Positions 1-8,946 are shown, counted from the first letter of the stretch. The stretch is 64,000 bases of DNA from Lysobacterales bacterium (GCA_014946745.1 JADCRD010000003.1:620001-684000); one strand, 5' to 3'. Notes: a model not told the origin generated them from the sequence alone. Numbers and translations are program-made.

Positions 1-274
1 TCCACCGGTAGTAGCGGTCCTCCTCCAGCTCCGGCACCTGCGACTCCGGCGGATTGCTGCGGTCTTCGCCGACCGCCCAGTCCAGCAGAGGCAGGATGAC
101 GTAAACCAGCAGCAGGGGTGCCCACAGCGCCAGCGGCGTGTTGAGCGCTTCGGCGAGCAGCGGGCCGGCGCCGATCAGGCTGGGCACGGCCAGCGACAGC
201 AGCCAGAGCGGGCGCTTGTGGTCTCGCCAGGGCGGGGCGACCTGCGTCGGCGCTGTGACAGGGGGCTGGGGCAC
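1..274 (-). CDS. alkB: alkane 1-monooxygenase, N-terminal part (runs off window)
   Basis: Integral-membrane non-haem di-iron enzyme that hydroxylates the terminal carbon of alkanes. Only about the first 91 codons are in the window, read from a GTG at 274 down to base 1. Two hydrophobic stretches (about residues 24-45 and 49-66) are followed by GEDRSNPPE, a segment characteristic of the AlkB family that precedes the first histidine box; the histidine boxes lie outside the window. The gene is divergent from an AraC-type regulator, a common arrangement for alkane hydroxylases. The GTG start is chosen because no in-frame ATG lies upstream. A related membrane fatty-acid desaturase is the alternative, but the GED-SNPPE motif favours AlkB. 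Confidence 0.85.
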   Translation of the reverse strand, partial: MPQPPVTAPTQVAPPWRDHKRPLWLLSLAVPSLIGAGPLLAEALNTPLALWAPLLLVYVILPLLDWAVGEDRSNPPESQVPELEEDRYYRW

Positions 275-370
275 GGTGCGGCCTCGCTCTGCAATGGAGG
301 CACAGCGTGTCGGCTTGGCAGAACGCGTGCCAGCGTTGCAGCTGCCAAGGACTCGTCAGTTCGTGCCAGC

Positions 371-1393
371 ATGCTGCGCATGTCCACGCCCTCTGCGCCT
401 GCGCTGCATCCGGCCTACCTGCGCCTGCTTCTGCTGCAGCTGAGGCGTTCCGGGCTGAGCGCTGAGCCCTTGCTCGCCGAGGCGGACATCGCCGCCGCCG
501 AGCTTGAGAGCGACCATCATCTGCTCGACCGCCAGCGCGTGCAGCGCATCGTGATCGCCGCGTTGCGCGTCAGCGGCCGGCCTTGGCTGGGGCTGGAGTT
601 CGGCGCGGCGGTGCCCGTGTTGAGCCATGGGGCGCTGGGCTTGGCGGCCTCGGCCAGCGGCAGTCTCGGCGAGGCGCTGAGCTTGATCGCGCGTTTTCTT
701 GCGCTGCGCGCACCGATGCTGAGCCTGAAGATATCGCCCGCGGCCGGCGGCGTCTGGGCTCGCTTCGAGCCCGCGGCGGAGCTGGGCGAGGCCCGCACCT
801 TCGTGCTCGAAGCCGCGCTGGTCATGCTGGAGCGCCTGCTGCAGGGCTTGAGCGCCCGCGACTTCTGCGAAGCGCGGATCGAGCTGCCCTGGCCGCGTCC
901 CGCCTGGGCGCGCCACTACGCCGCTTTTCTCGCCTCGCCCCTGCGTTTCGACGCCCGCGCCGCGCGGCTGTGGCTGCCAGATGCGCTGATGCATGCGCCC
1001 TGCCTGTCGGCCGATTCCGCGGCGCTGGCGTTCGCCCGCGCCGAGTGCGAGCGGCGCCTGGCTTCGGCCAGCCCGCGCCTCGATTTCGTCGCGGCGATCC
1101 GTCAGCGGCTTCAAGCCTGCGAGGGGGCGTATCCGGACGCGCTGCAGATGGCGGTGGAGCTGGGCCTGTCGCCGCGCAGCTTCTTCCGCCGGCTGGCAGA
1201 TGAGGGCCTGCGCTGGCGCGGCCTGCTCGACGAAGCGCGCTGCGCGCGCGCCCTGCAGCTGCTGGGCGAGACCGATCTGCCGGTCGAGCGCATCGCTGAA
1301 CGTCTGGGCTATGCCGACGCCAGCAACTTCAGCCGCTGCCTCAAGCGCTGGTGTGGCAAGAGCGCGCGGGAGCTGCGGGCCGTGCGGCCCTGA
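371..1393 (+). CDS. AraC family transcriptional regulator next to alkB
   Basis: 340-residue regulator. The N-terminal ~200 residues resemble the arabinose-binding-like sensor domain of OruR/ArgR-type AraC regulators (an LSHGALGLAASASGSLGEAL stretch near residues 83-102). The C-terminal ~100 residues form the double helix-turn-helix: SPRSFFRRLADEGLRWRGLL, then IAERLGYADASNFSRCLKRW, the typical second AraC helix pair. Longer in-frame starts from 218 would run into the divergent alkB gene, so the ATG at 371 (or 380) is preferred. By position it probably controls alkB in response to alkanes or their oxidation products; that is inferred from context. It converges with the beta-lactamase gene. Confidence 0.85.
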   Translation: MLRMSTPSAPALHPAYLRLLLLQLRRSGLSAEPLLAEADIAAAELESDHHLLDRQRVQRIVIAALRVSGRPWLGLEFGAAVPVLSHGALGLAASASGSLGEALSLIARFLALRAPMLSLKISPAAGGVWARFEPAAELGEARTFVLEAALVMLERLLQGLSARDFCEARIELPWPRPAWARHYAAFLASPLRFDARAARLWLPDALMHAPCLSADSAALAFARAECERRLASASPRLDFVAAIRQRLQACEGAYPDALQMAVELGLSPRSFFRRLADEGLRWRGLLDEARCARALQLLGETDLPVERIAERLGYADASNFSRCLKRWCGKSARELRAVRP

Positions 1394-1456
1394 GCGGTGG
1401 CGTGATCGCCGCAGCCCGCGTCAAGCCAGCGCTCGGCTTCGCGCCGGGATCGCGCC

Positions 1457-2389
1457 TCAGGCCATCCATGCCGCGACGATCCGCCCGACTTCGGCCAGCA
1501 CGGCGTCGTCCTGGGCGCGCATCTTCGGGTAGTGGGCGTCGGCTTCGTAGTAGGCCGCGATCAGCACCGGCGGACGCCGCGGCGGCCAGGCGATGGCGAC
1601 ATCGTTGTGCTTGTTGGCCATGCCCGCGCTGATGCCCGTGCCCGTCTTGTCGCCGATCCGCCAGCTGGGCGGCAGGCCGGCGCGCAGGCGCTTCAGACCC
1701 GTGCGCGTCTCGAACATCCAATGCGCAAGCACGCGCTGGCTGCTGGCGTCTAGAAGGCCGGGCCCGAACAGCCGCGCGCACAGTCTGGCCATGCCGCGCG
1801 GGCTGACCGTATCGCGCTCCTCGCCAGTCGGCACCTGGTTCATCTCCGGCTCCCAGCGATCAAGGCGTAGGTCGCTTTCGCCGAGCGCGCGCAGCTGGGC
1901 GGTGAAGCCCGCGGGGCCATCGAACAAGTGCAAGAGCAGGTTCGCCGCAAGGTTGTCGCTGGTGGTCTGGGTGGCATGCGCGAGTTCGAGCGCGCCGAGC
2001 TGGGTGCGCCCCAGCGCGCGCGCTGCGTCTACCGCCGGCTGATGCGGTACGTCCGGCAGGCTGTCCAAGGCGATCGGCGCGTGACCATCGATCCGCCCGG
2101 CCGCATGTTCGCGCAGCACCAGTGCTGCCAGCGGCAGCTTGAAGGTCGAGCACAGCGCAAAGCGTTCGGTGTCGCGCCAGCCGAAGCCAAGGCCGCTGCC
2201 GGTGTCGATCACGGCGGCGCCGAGGCGACCGCCGTGTTCCTCTTCAAGCTCGGCGAGACGCGCAGTCGCCGCGCTGCTGCTGAGTCGGTGCGCCGCGGGC
2301 GCGGCGGAGGCGGCGGTCGGCAGCAGTGCGAGGCCGCCGCCGGCGGCAAGTCCGCCCAGCAGGCGGCGACGGATTCCGAGTCGGGACAT
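1457..2389 (-). CDS. bla: class A beta-lactamase, L2-like
   Basis: Periplasmic serine hydrolase that opens beta-lactam rings. 310 residues, usual for class A with leader. The leader has a twin-arginine-like basic run (SRLGIRRRLL) and an AxA cleavage region near residue 30. All class A motifs are present: S81-T-F-K84 (Ser70/Lys73), S144-D-N (SDN loop), E180-P-E-M-N184 (Glu166 omega loop) and K248-T-G. A cysteine precedes the active serine, as in L2 and KPC-type enzymes, but its usual disulfide partner after KTG is absent (KTGTG). The downstream NDVAIAWPP segment resembles the chromosomal L2 enzymes of Xanthomonadaceae. No ampR-like regulator is adjacent, so induction cannot be inferred. Confidence 0.93.
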   Translation of the reverse strand: MSRLGIRRRLLGGLAAGGGLALLPTAASAAPAAHRLSSSAATARLAELEEEHGGRLGAAVIDTGSGLGFGWRDTERFALCSTFKLPLAALVLREHAAGRIDGHAPIALDSLPDVPHQPAVDAARALGRTQLGALELAHATQTTSDNLAANLLLHLFDGPAGFTAQLRALGESDLRLDRWEPEMNQVPTGEERDTVSPRGMARLCARLFGPGLLDASSQRVLAHWMFETRTGLKRLRAGLPPSWRIGDKTGTGISAGMANKHNDVAIAWPPRRPPVLIAAYYEADAHYPKMRAQDDAVLAEVGRIVAAWMA

Positions 2390-2473
2390 GGGGAAGGCTC
2401 TGGGTCAGGGCGCTTGAGCCTGCCCTGCGCCCGTGGCGAAACGCGGGCAGCAAGCTGCGAGCCGCTGACAATG

Positions 2474-2500
2474 CCGCCTCCGGCACACAGCCGGAGGCGG
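2474..2500 (-). terminator. GC-rich hairpin after the RcnB-like gene
   Basis: Perfect 11-bp inverted repeat CCGCCTCCGGC / GCCGGAGGCGG around a 5-base ACACA loop, 24 bases past the stop of the RcnB-like gene and before the beta-lactamase start. The U-tract is weak, so efficiency is uncertain. Confidence 0.6.
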
Positions 2501-2523
2501 TCGTGGTTTCCGCTCGGCGCGGA

Positions 2524-3396
2524 TCAGTAGTAGAAGAACCCGTACAGCACGTCGACGATCTCGCCGCTGCGCTCGTCCACCAGCAGCAGGTCACCATCGA
2601 CGCGCAGCCAGCGGCAGCCCCAGGGCGGCGCCGCAAGACGGTAGTAGCGCCAGTCCACGTACCAGTCGCTGGCGAAGAACACCGACGGCAGGCGATAGCC
2701 GATGCGCCAGCTCTGCGAGCGGTAGCCGCGCGGGTAGATGTAGCGCACCTCGGCGCGATAGCGGTGTCCACCCCAGCCGTGCCGCCAGTGGCGACGCCAC
2801 TCTGGATTGCGCCAGTCGCGACGCCAGTCGCTGCGGTAGCGGTTGTCGTGATGCCAGTCGTTGCGGCGATAGTCGTCGTGGCCCCAGTCGCTGCGGCCGC
2901 GATGCTCGTTGCGCCAATCGCGGTCCGACTGCCAGTGTCGGGCGTCGTCGCGCCGCTGACCGGAGTTCCAGTGCTCACGTCCACCCCGGCCCCAGCGGTC
3001 GCCCTGCCACTGCGGTTCGCGACCGCCACGGGGCTCCGGCTCGCGGTGTCCGCCCTGGAATCCGGCGATGCGCTCCATCTGGCTGGCTTCGCCGCGCGAC
3101 TCGCCGCGCCAGCCCTCGCTGCGGGAAGCGCCGCGTTCCTGCCAGGCATCCCCTCGATCCTGCGGCTCGGCCTGCCAGGTCTGCTCGCGTTCTCCGCGAC
3201 CGCCGTTGTGCTCGCCCCAGCCGCCGTCGCCGCGGCCTTTGTCGGGCTCGCCCCGCTCGACGCCAACATCGCTGCCCCGATCGCCGTAGTCGGCGCCCCG
3301 ATCGGAGCGCTCGGCCTGAGCGCTGCCGGCGCCGAGCGCAAGGCCGAGGAGGAGGGTGGCATGACCAAGGAAGCGACCGCTGAGCTCGGTTCTCAT
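2524..3396 (-). CDS. RcnB-family periplasmic protein, Arg/Asp/His-rich
   Basis: 290-residue secreted protein. Start taken at the ATG at 3396, which gives a clean signal peptide (ATLLLGLALGAGSAQA); a longer frame upstream only adds non-homologous sequence. The middle ~160 residues are low complexity, dominated by R, D, H, W and G (repeats of the type RSDWGHDDYRRNDWHHDNRY). The C-terminal ~90 residues match the RcnB pattern: hydrophobic-aromatic strands ending LRVDGDLLLVDERSGEIVDVLYGFFY, where a glycine-containing turn precedes the final strand. RcnB of E. coli is a periplasmic modulator of Ni/Co efflux; whether this homologue binds metal is not shown. No efflux pump gene is adjacent. A hairpin follows the stop. 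Confidence 0.75.
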   Translation of the reverse strand: MRTELSGRFLGHATLLLGLALGAGSAQAERSDRGADYGDRGSDVGVERGEPDKGRGDGGWGEHNGGRGEREQTWQAEPQDRGDAWQERGASRSEGWRGESRGEASQMERIAGFQGGHREPEPRGGREPQWQGDRWGRGGREHWNSGQRRDDARHWQSDRDWRNEHRGRSDWGHDDYRRNDWHHDNRYRSDWRRDWRNPEWRRHWRHGWGGHRYRAEVRYIYPRGYRSQSWRIGYRLPSVFFASDWYVDWRYYRLAAPPWGCRWLRVDGDLLLVDERSGEIVDVLYGFFYY

Positions 3397-3470
3397 GACT
3401 TCAGATCCATCGATGGGTCGGGGTCCCGTCCGCGGGATGGCCTCGACCCGCGCTGCCGCGGGTGGACTTT

Positions 3471-3508
3471 GCCGGGCGTCCTGCCCGGCCCCCGACGCCT
3501 GCGTCGGG
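3471..3508. repeat. two adjacent hairpins in the 3397-3755 gap
   Basis: The 359-bp divergent gap between the RcnB-like gene and the methyltransferase gene holds two back-to-back perfect inverted repeats: GCCGGGC/GCCCGGC (3471-3489) and CCCGACGC/GCGTCGGG (3491-3508). They could structure the RcnB-like mRNA leader or be REP-like repeats. No convincing -35/-10 pair or coding sequence was found in the rest of the gap. Confidence 0.5.
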
Positions 3509-3755
3509 AGGCGGCGACCGGCAGCGGTCGTCGCCGGGCAGAGCATCGAGTCTGCAAGCTGTACGCGAGATAGCCCACGCGCGCACGGATGCGGGGCGTT
3601 CAGCTGGCGACCGGCTTGCCGCACGCCCGCTGAGCGCGGTGCTTTGGGACATGTCGCAGAGAGCCTCCCTGTTGCGTAGGCCTTGCCGAACGATGCCGGG
3701 GGTGGCGACTGCTAGCATCGCGTCCCGTTCTGAAGCGTTACGGGAGTGCGTTCGC

Positions 3756-4487
3756 GTGCCGACCATCGTCCATCGTCTGTCGCGAAGAATCCGGCGCAGT
3801 CTGCGCACCCGCGGTGTGTGGGGAAGCCTGCGTCACACGCTGCGCACGCTGCTTGCGCGCCTGACCGCCCCAAGGGCAGCGGCGGGGCACGCGACCGACG
3901 ACGACTTCGATCAACGCTATGGCGTCGATACCGGCGGCGTGATTCCGCAGGCGGATCTGGACGTCGAGCGCGACAGCTGGGTCCATGGTTCGGCCTACGT
4001 CGCCACCAGCCCCGTGGATTTCGCCGAGGTGCTGGCGCCGTTCGCGCTGACCCCGGAGCGCAGCAGCTTCGTCGATCTCGGCTGCGGCAAGGGTCGCGTG
4101 CTGCTGATGGCGGCGGGGCTGCCCTTCGCGCGGATCATCGGGGTCGAGTACTCGCCCGCATTGTCGGAGATCGCGCGCGCCAATCTCGACCGCTATCGCG
4201 GCCCGCGCAGGGCGCGGCGGCTCGAAGTGCAAACCGGCGACGCCGGCGACTACACCTTCCCGGACGGTGATCTGGTCGTGTTCATGTACCACCCCTTTGA
4301 CGAGGTGGTGATGGCGCGCGTCGTGGCGCGGCTCTCTGCCTCGCTGCGCGCGGCGCCGCGCCGCGCGCTGGTGCTGTACTTCAAGCCCGTGCATGCCAGC
4401 CTGTGGCTGCAGGCGGAACGCTTTACGCCGCGCCATCGCAGCGGGCTCTACGACGTGTACGAGCACCGCGCTGACGCCGCCCCCTGA
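3756..4487 (+). CDS. class I SAM-dependent methyltransferase
   Basis: 243-residue soluble protein. The glycine-rich SAM-binding motif I is clear (FVDLGCGKGRVLLMAA, near residues 103-118), followed by the acidic end of strand 2 (GVEYSPAL) and a strand-4 motif (VVFMYHPFDE) that resembles class I enzymes acting on lipids or small molecules. The basic N-terminus (RRIRRSLRTRG) suggests membrane or nucleic-acid contact. The start is the GTG at 3756, preceded by a CGGGAG ribosome-binding site; the longer frame from 3462 reads through intergenic repeats. Substrate unknown. It stands alone, convergent with the DUF3297 gene. Confidence 0.75.
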   Translation: MPTIVHRLSRRIRRSLRTRGVWGSLRHTLRTLLARLTAPRAAAGHATDDDFDQRYGVDTGGVIPQADLDVERDSWVHGSAYVATSPVDFAEVLAPFALTPERSSFVDLGCGKGRVLLMAAGLPFARIIGVEYSPALSEIARANLDRYRGPRRARRLEVQTGDAGDYTFPDGDLVVFMYHPFDEVVMARVVARLSASLRAAPRRALVLYFKPVHASLWLQAERFTPRHRSGLYDVYEHRADAAP

Positions 4488-4649
4488 GCCTTGTCGCTGG
4501 GGCCGCTCTCGCTGGCGGTCATGCGTTCCGCTCGGACTGCCGCCCGCGCCGGGCGGGCTCACCGCACAGCCCCGGCGCTGGCGTCCGCACCGGCAGGCGC
4601 CTTCCGGCGCGGCGGCGTCATGGCGCCGCCGCGAGGCGCGTGCCTTGGT

Positions 4650-4901
4650 TCAGGCCGGTGCGTCCTGATCGAGGAACCACACCTGCACTTCGCCGCTGTG
4701 CTTGAAGCACATCGGGCGGCCGCGGCGATCGAGCGTGCGGCCCACCGGCAGGCGGACCCAGCCTTCGCTCACGCAGTACTCCTCGACGTCGGTGCGCTCG
4801 ACGCCCTTGAAGCGCACGCCAATGCCGCGCTCCAGCGCTTCGGCGTTGTGGAAGCGGCTGCGCGGGTCGGCGCACATGCGGTCGGGGGGCTGGTCACTCA
4901 T
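4650..4901 (-). CDS. DUF3297 family protein
   Basis: 83-residue protein with the diagnostic features of DUF3297: MSDQPPDRMCADPRSRF at the start, RGIGVRFKGVERTDVEEYC, SEGWVRLPVGRTLDRRG and a C-terminal strand. The family is widespread in Proteobacteria (usually about 80-90 residues) and its function is unknown. The start is the ATG at 4901; the longer frame upstream is not conserved. It is divergent from the histidine phosphatase gene with about 125 bp between them. Confidence 0.88.
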   Translation of the reverse strand: MSDQPPDRMCADPRSRFHNAEALERGIGVRFKGVERTDVEEYCVSEGWVRLPVGRTLDRRGRPMCFKHSGEVQVWFLDQDAPA

Positions 4902-5026
4902 GGCGGTTCCGGGGTTCTGGCGGGCGCGCAAGGATACCGATGCCGGCGTCGCCCGACACCTGCGGGCTTGACCTCGCGCGCAAATGCCGCAGGCTGACGC
5001 CCTTCCGATGACAAAGGACAGCGACG

Positions 5027-5554
5027 ATGCGCGGACGATGGATGCTGCTGGCGGCGCTGGCTCTGCCCGTGGCCGCAGCCGCGCAAACCCTGCCGGTGCC
5101 CAGCGACGGACTGCTGGTGGTCGTGGTGCGCCACGCCGAGAAAGCGCAAGACGACCCGCGCGATCCCAATCTGAGTGAGGCGGGCCGCGCGCGCGCAATG
5201 GCGCTGGCCGAGCGACTGCATGCGCTGCCGCTGGCGGCGGTTTACGCCACGCCGTTCCGCCGCACCCGGCAGACCGCTTCGCCCAGCGCCGAGGCGCAGG
5301 GCATCGAGGTCGAGGTGCGCGAGTTCGTAAGCCGCGATCCCGACGAAGATGCCCGCGCCCTGCGCGAAACCCTGCTGCGCGAGCACCGCGGCGAGGCGGT
5401 GCTGGTGGTCGGCCACAGCAATACCGTGCCGGCGCTGGTGGAGGCCCTTTCGGGCCAAGCGGCCGAACCGATGCCGGAGACCGAATATGACCGCCTGAGC
5501 CTGATCCGCATCGAGGCCGACGGCCGCGCCGAACTGCGCGTCGAGCGCTACTGA
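5027..5554 (+). CDS. secreted histidine phosphatase family protein (SixA/PGM-like)
   Basis: 175 residues with a Sec signal peptide (LLAALALPVAAAAQ, cleavage near residue 20). The phosphohistidine motif is R35-H-A-E-K; RRTRQT follows at about residue 80, and the second catalytic histidine lies in VVGHSNTVPAL. These are the branch-2/SixA-like hallmarks of the histidine phosphatase superfamily, which dephosphorylate small phosphoesters or protein phosphohistidine. The leader places it in the periplasm. A GACAGCGACG stretch precedes the ATG. The substrate cannot be named. Confidence 0.85.
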   Translation: MRGRWMLLAALALPVAAAAQTLPVPSDGLLVVVVRHAEKAQDDPRDPNLSEAGRARAMALAERLHALPLAAVYATPFRRTRQTASPSAEAQGIEVEVREFVSRDPDEDARALRETLLREHRGEAVLVVGHSNTVPALVEALSGQAAEPMPETEYDRLSLIRIEADGRAELRVERY

Positions 5555-5561
5555 ACGCAGC

Positions 5562-7067
5562 TCACAGCGGCGCGAAGAAGCCCGCGGCGGTGCTGTCGAC
5601 GAAGTCGCAGTCCTGGCGGTGGAACCATTCGTTGCGGCGCTCGCAGTAGTGGTAGTCCTGCGCCCATTCGCGGTGGCTGGCGGCGAGCGCACGGATCGCC
5701 TCGACAATGAAGCGCGCCTCGGCATCGGTCATGGTCGGGTGCAGCGAAAGCCGCACCCAGCCCGGCTTGTCGCAGAGGATGCCGGCGCTGATCTTGTCGG
5801 TGATCGACTTCGAGCGCTCGTAGCTGACCTGCAGCAGGTAGTGCCCGTAGGTGCCGGCGCAGGAGCAGCCGCCGCGCACCTGGATGCCGTAGCGGTCGTT
5901 CAGCAGGCGCACGGCCAGGTTGTAGTGCAGGTCCTCGATATAGAAGCTCAGCACGCCCAGCCGATCCGGGTGGTCGGCGGCCAGCAGGTGCAGGCCCGGG
6001 ATGGCCGACAGCGCCGGCCAGACGATGTCCAGCAGCTCGTGCTCGCGGGCGAGGATGTTGGCAACGCCCATCTGCTCCTTCAGCTGGACGGCGAGCGCGG
6101 TGCGGATCGCCTGCAGGAAGCCCGGCGTGCCGCCGTCCTCGCGGGCCTCGATGTCGTCCACGTACTTGTGCTGGCCCCAGGGGTTGGTCCAGTCGACCGT
6201 GCCGCCACCTGGATTGTCGGGAATGCGGTTGCGGTACAGCCGCGTGTTGAACACCAGCACGCCCGAGGTGCCCGGGCCGCCCAGGAACTTGTGCGGGCTG
6301 AAGTAGATGGCGTCGAGCCCGGCCTGCGGCCGACCCGGCGGGTGCATGACGATGTCGATGTAGGGCGCGCTGCAGGCGAAGTCGACAAAGCACAGGCCGC
6401 CGGCGGCATGCAGGCGCTCGGCGATGTCGTGGTAGGGCGTGAACAGGCCCGTGACGTTCGAGCAGCTGGTGATGCTGGCGATCTTGACCGGCCGCTGCGC
6501 GTAGGTCGCCAGCAGCGCGTCGAGCGCACCCAGATCGACCTCGCCATTGCCATCGGGCGGGATCACCTCGACGTCGCACAGGGTCTCCAGCCAGGAGGTC
6601 TGGTTGCTGTGGTGCTCCATGTGGGTGACGAACACGATCGGGCGCTGGTCCGGCGCCGGGCTGACCCGGTCGAGGTAGCTCTCGTGCACGCGCAGGCCGA
6701 GGATGCGCTGGAACTTGTTGACGACTGCGGTCATGCCGGAGCCGTAGCAGATGATCGCGTCCTCGGGCGAGGCGCCCACATGCGCTTTGATCTTCTTCAG
6801 CGCCTGGTGATAGGCGCGGGTCATGAGCGTGCCGGTGGTCGAGGTCTCGGTGTGGGTGTTGGCCACGAAGGGGCCGATCACCGCGCTCATGCGCCGCTCG
6901 ATCGGCGCGTACAGCCTGCCGCTGGCAATCCAGTCGGCGTAGACGATCGGCATCTCGCCGTAGGGCGTGCGCAGGCGCTGGCCGGTGCCAAGCGTGCGCT
7001 CGCGGAACGGGGCGAAGTGGGCTTCAAGCGCGCCGGGCGCGGCGTGGGCGTGGGGCAGGGCGGACAT
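5562..7067 (-). CDS. class V aminotransferase-fold PLP enzyme (cysteine desulfurase-like)
   Basis: 501-residue PLP-dependent enzyme. The PLP-binding lysine is K260 in FSPHKFLGGPG; D229 in FVDFACSAPY binds the pyridine nitrogen, and THMEHHSNQTSW is the cofactor histidine segment seen in SufS/CsdA-like proteins. The active-site cysteine loop is RGGC401-S-C403-AGTYG, with two cysteines where SufS has one. It is longer than SufS (about 410 residues), with an extra C-terminal tail (to FVDSTAAGFFAPL). No Fe-S assembly genes lie nearby, so it is probably an unassigned desulfurase- or lyase-like enzyme rather than iscS/sufS. It converges with the phosphatase gene, 7 bp apart. Confidence 0.82.
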   Translation of the reverse strand: MSALPHAHAAPGALEAHFAPFRERTLGTGQRLRTPYGEMPIVYADWIASGRLYAPIERRMSAVIGPFVANTHTETSTTGTLMTRAYHQALKKIKAHVGASPEDAIICYGSGMTAVVNKFQRILGLRVHESYLDRVSPAPDQRPIVFVTHMEHHSNQTSWLETLCDVEVIPPDGNGEVDLGALDALLATYAQRPVKIASITSCSNVTGLFTPYHDIAERLHAAGGLCFVDFACSAPYIDIVMHPPGRPQAGLDAIYFSPHKFLGGPGTSGVLVFNTRLYRNRIPDNPGGGTVDWTNPWGQHKYVDDIEAREDGGTPGFLQAIRTALAVQLKEQMGVANILAREHELLDIVWPALSAIPGLHLLAADHPDRLGVLSFYIEDLHYNLAVRLLNDRYGIQVRGGCSCAGTYGHYLLQVSYERSKSITDKISAGILCDKPGWVRLSLHPTMTDAEARFIVEAIRALAASHREWAQDYHYCERRNEWFHRQDCDFVDSTAAGFFAPL

Positions 7068-7109
7068 GGCGAGCGCTCATATGCGAGGCCGCTAATGTAC
7101 GCGTCGGCG

Positions 7110-7129
7110 GCGCCGGACGCATCCGGCGC
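7110..7129 (-). terminator. hairpin between diguanylate cyclase and aminotransferase genes
   Basis: Perfect 8-bp stem GCGCCGGA/TCCGGCGC with a 4-base loop, in the ~100-bp gap downstream of the diguanylate cyclase stop and upstream of the aminotransferase start. There is no U-run, so it may be only a weak terminator. Confidence 0.4.
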
Positions 7130-7170
7130 TGCCGCAGCGTGGCCGCAGCGGCGGCGCCCCCGTAGCGGCC

Positions 7171-8946
7171 TCAGCCTTCGGTGACCGGTGCGTCGATACC
7201 GCGCGGCTGCAGCTGCCAGAGCGGGCCGGGCGCCAGCTCCAGCCGATTGCGGCCAGCGTTCTTGGCGACATAGAGCGCGCGGTCGGCTGCCGAGACGATG
7301 TCTTCAGGCCCAGTGCCCGGCTGCCACCAGCCCCAGGCCAGGCCGGCGCTAAGGGTGACGCGTCCCGAGGGCGCGCGCGCGTGCGGCAGATCCAGCGCCT
7401 CGATGCGCGCCAGCAGTTCGCGGGCGATCGCGATAAAGCGTTCGATCGGGCAGCCGGCGACCACCATGGCGAACTCTTCGCCGCCGCTGCGCGCGAGCTG
7501 GGCACCGCATTCCCGCGCCACCGTCTGCAGCAGATCGGCAACACGGCGCAGACAGAGGTCCCCGGCCGGATGCCCGTAGCTGTCGTTGTACTGCTTGAAG
7601 TGGTCGATATCGACCTGCAGCACGGCCATCGCGTCGCGGGTGCCGGCGATCCGCTGCCAGCATTCCTCGATGGACTGCCGGTAGGCACGGTAGTTGCCGA
7701 CGCCGGTCAGGGAGTCGGTGCGGCTCTCGTCGCGCAGCGCGGCTACCGCGCGGCGCAGGGCCGAGGTGCGGCGCTCGATTTCGTGCTCCCGCTCGCGCAA
7801 GGCAGCGTCGAGCTGGGCGAAGGCCTCACGCTCGCGGCGCCACAGCGCGGCCACTTCGCGGGCGATCGGCTGCAGTTCGCGCGGCAGCGGTTGCGCCAGC
7901 ACTTCGCCGGCCTCGACCGCTTGCCCGGGCTGCAGGCGACGAATGGCGCGGCTCAGCTGCAGCACGGGTCGGGTCAGCCAGGCGCCGCCGTAGTGCGCGG
8001 CTATCCACACGCCCAGCAGGGACAGCAGCAGCACCGGCAAGGCCAGCCGCAGGCCTTGCCAGAGGGCGCTGTCGAGTGCGGGCTCAGGCAGCAGGGCTAT
8101 CGCGGTCCAGCCGAATTCGGTGGACTCGACCATGGCGAAATAGCGCACCGCGCCGATCGTGACGATGCCGGGCTCCTGGGCGCCCGACAGAGCGTCCAGG
8201 GTCCGCCGCAGGCCGGTCTCACTGGCGATGCCGGGCTTCAGGCCGAGCTCGGCGCTGGCGAACACGACCTGTCCGCTGCGATCAAGCAGCAGGCCCAGGC
8301 GCTGGCGGTCGACCAGCGCGCCGAGACGTCGCTGGATGACGTCGAGATTCAGCGTTGCCTGCAGCACGCCAATGGGCTCGCCGCTGCCGTCCAGGATCGG
8401 CGCGGACAGCGCCACGACCGGCTCGCTCCAGAGGCCCCGACCCATGAACACATCGCTGAGATACGGCCTGCGTTCGAACCAGGCGACGCGGAAGTACTCG
8501 CGATCGGCCACCGAGGCGCCGATCCGGCTGCGCAGGGCTTCGACGCTTTCGGACTCGCGCTGCAGCGAAACGATGCGGCCTTGCGCATCAGCGGCAAGCA
8601 GGGTGCGCAATTCGGGGTTGCGCTGGGAGAGCTGGCGCAGCCGTCGTTCGGCGCTTTCGGTGTCAAGCGACTCCCAGGGCAGCCGGGCCGCCAGCTCGAT
8701 TGCCGTGAGATGGCGTTCGACCAGGCCGATGCTGCCCAAGGCGAGCGCATCGGCCACCGACGACAGGGCGTTGCCGATGCGCATCTTGGCGCCGTCGAGG
8801 TAGTTCCACAGCAGCACGCCGAGCAGCAGCAGGCTGGGCAACAGGGCGAATGCGGCCAGCAGGGCGACGCCGCGCGAGTGCAGACTGCGGCCGCGCGGCG
8901 GCGCAGCTTCGGGTGCCGTGGCGGCGATGGCGTCGGGCGTACTCAT
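7171..8946 (-). CDS. membrane diguanylate cyclase with periplasmic Cache sensor
   Basis: 591-residue enzyme expected to make cyclic di-GMP. Transmembrane segments lie near residues 28-50 and 300-320. The ~250 residues between them form a dCache/PAS-like periplasmic sensor (DREYFRVAWFERRPYLSDVFMG and PILDGSGEPIGVLQATLN are typical Cache strands). A HAMP-like linker and a coiled coil (WRREREAFAQLDAALREREHEIERR) lead to a GGDEF domain with DIDHFKQYNDSYGHPAGD and an intact GGEEF active site. The RxxD inhibitory site is not conserved (ECGA at that position), so product feedback at that site is probably absent. It stands alone between unrelated genes; the ligand is unknown. Confidence 0.92.
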   Translation of the reverse strand: MSTPDAIAATAPEAAPPRGRSLHSRGVALLAAFALLPSLLLLGVLLWNYLDGAKMRIGNALSSVADALALGSIGLVERHLTAIELAARLPWESLDTESAERRLRQLSQRNPELRTLLAADAQGRIVSLQRESESVEALRSRIGASVADREYFRVAWFERRPYLSDVFMGRGLWSEPVVALSAPILDGSGEPIGVLQATLNLDVIQRRLGALVDRQRLGLLLDRSGQVVFASAELGLKPGIASETGLRRTLDALSGAQEPGIVTIGAVRYFAMVESTEFGWTAIALLPEPALDSALWQGLRLALPVLLLSLLGVWIAAHYGGAWLTRPVLQLSRAIRRLQPGQAVEAGEVLAQPLPRELQPIAREVAALWRREREAFAQLDAALREREHEIERRTSALRRAVAALRDESRTDSLTGVGNYRAYRQSIEECWQRIAGTRDAMAVLQVDIDHFKQYNDSYGHPAGDLCLRRVADLLQTVARECGAQLARSGGEEFAMVVAGCPIERFIAIARELLARIEALDLPHARAPSGRVTLSAGLAWGWWQPGTGPEDIVSAADRALYVAKNAGRNRLELAPGPLWQLQPRGIDAPVTEG

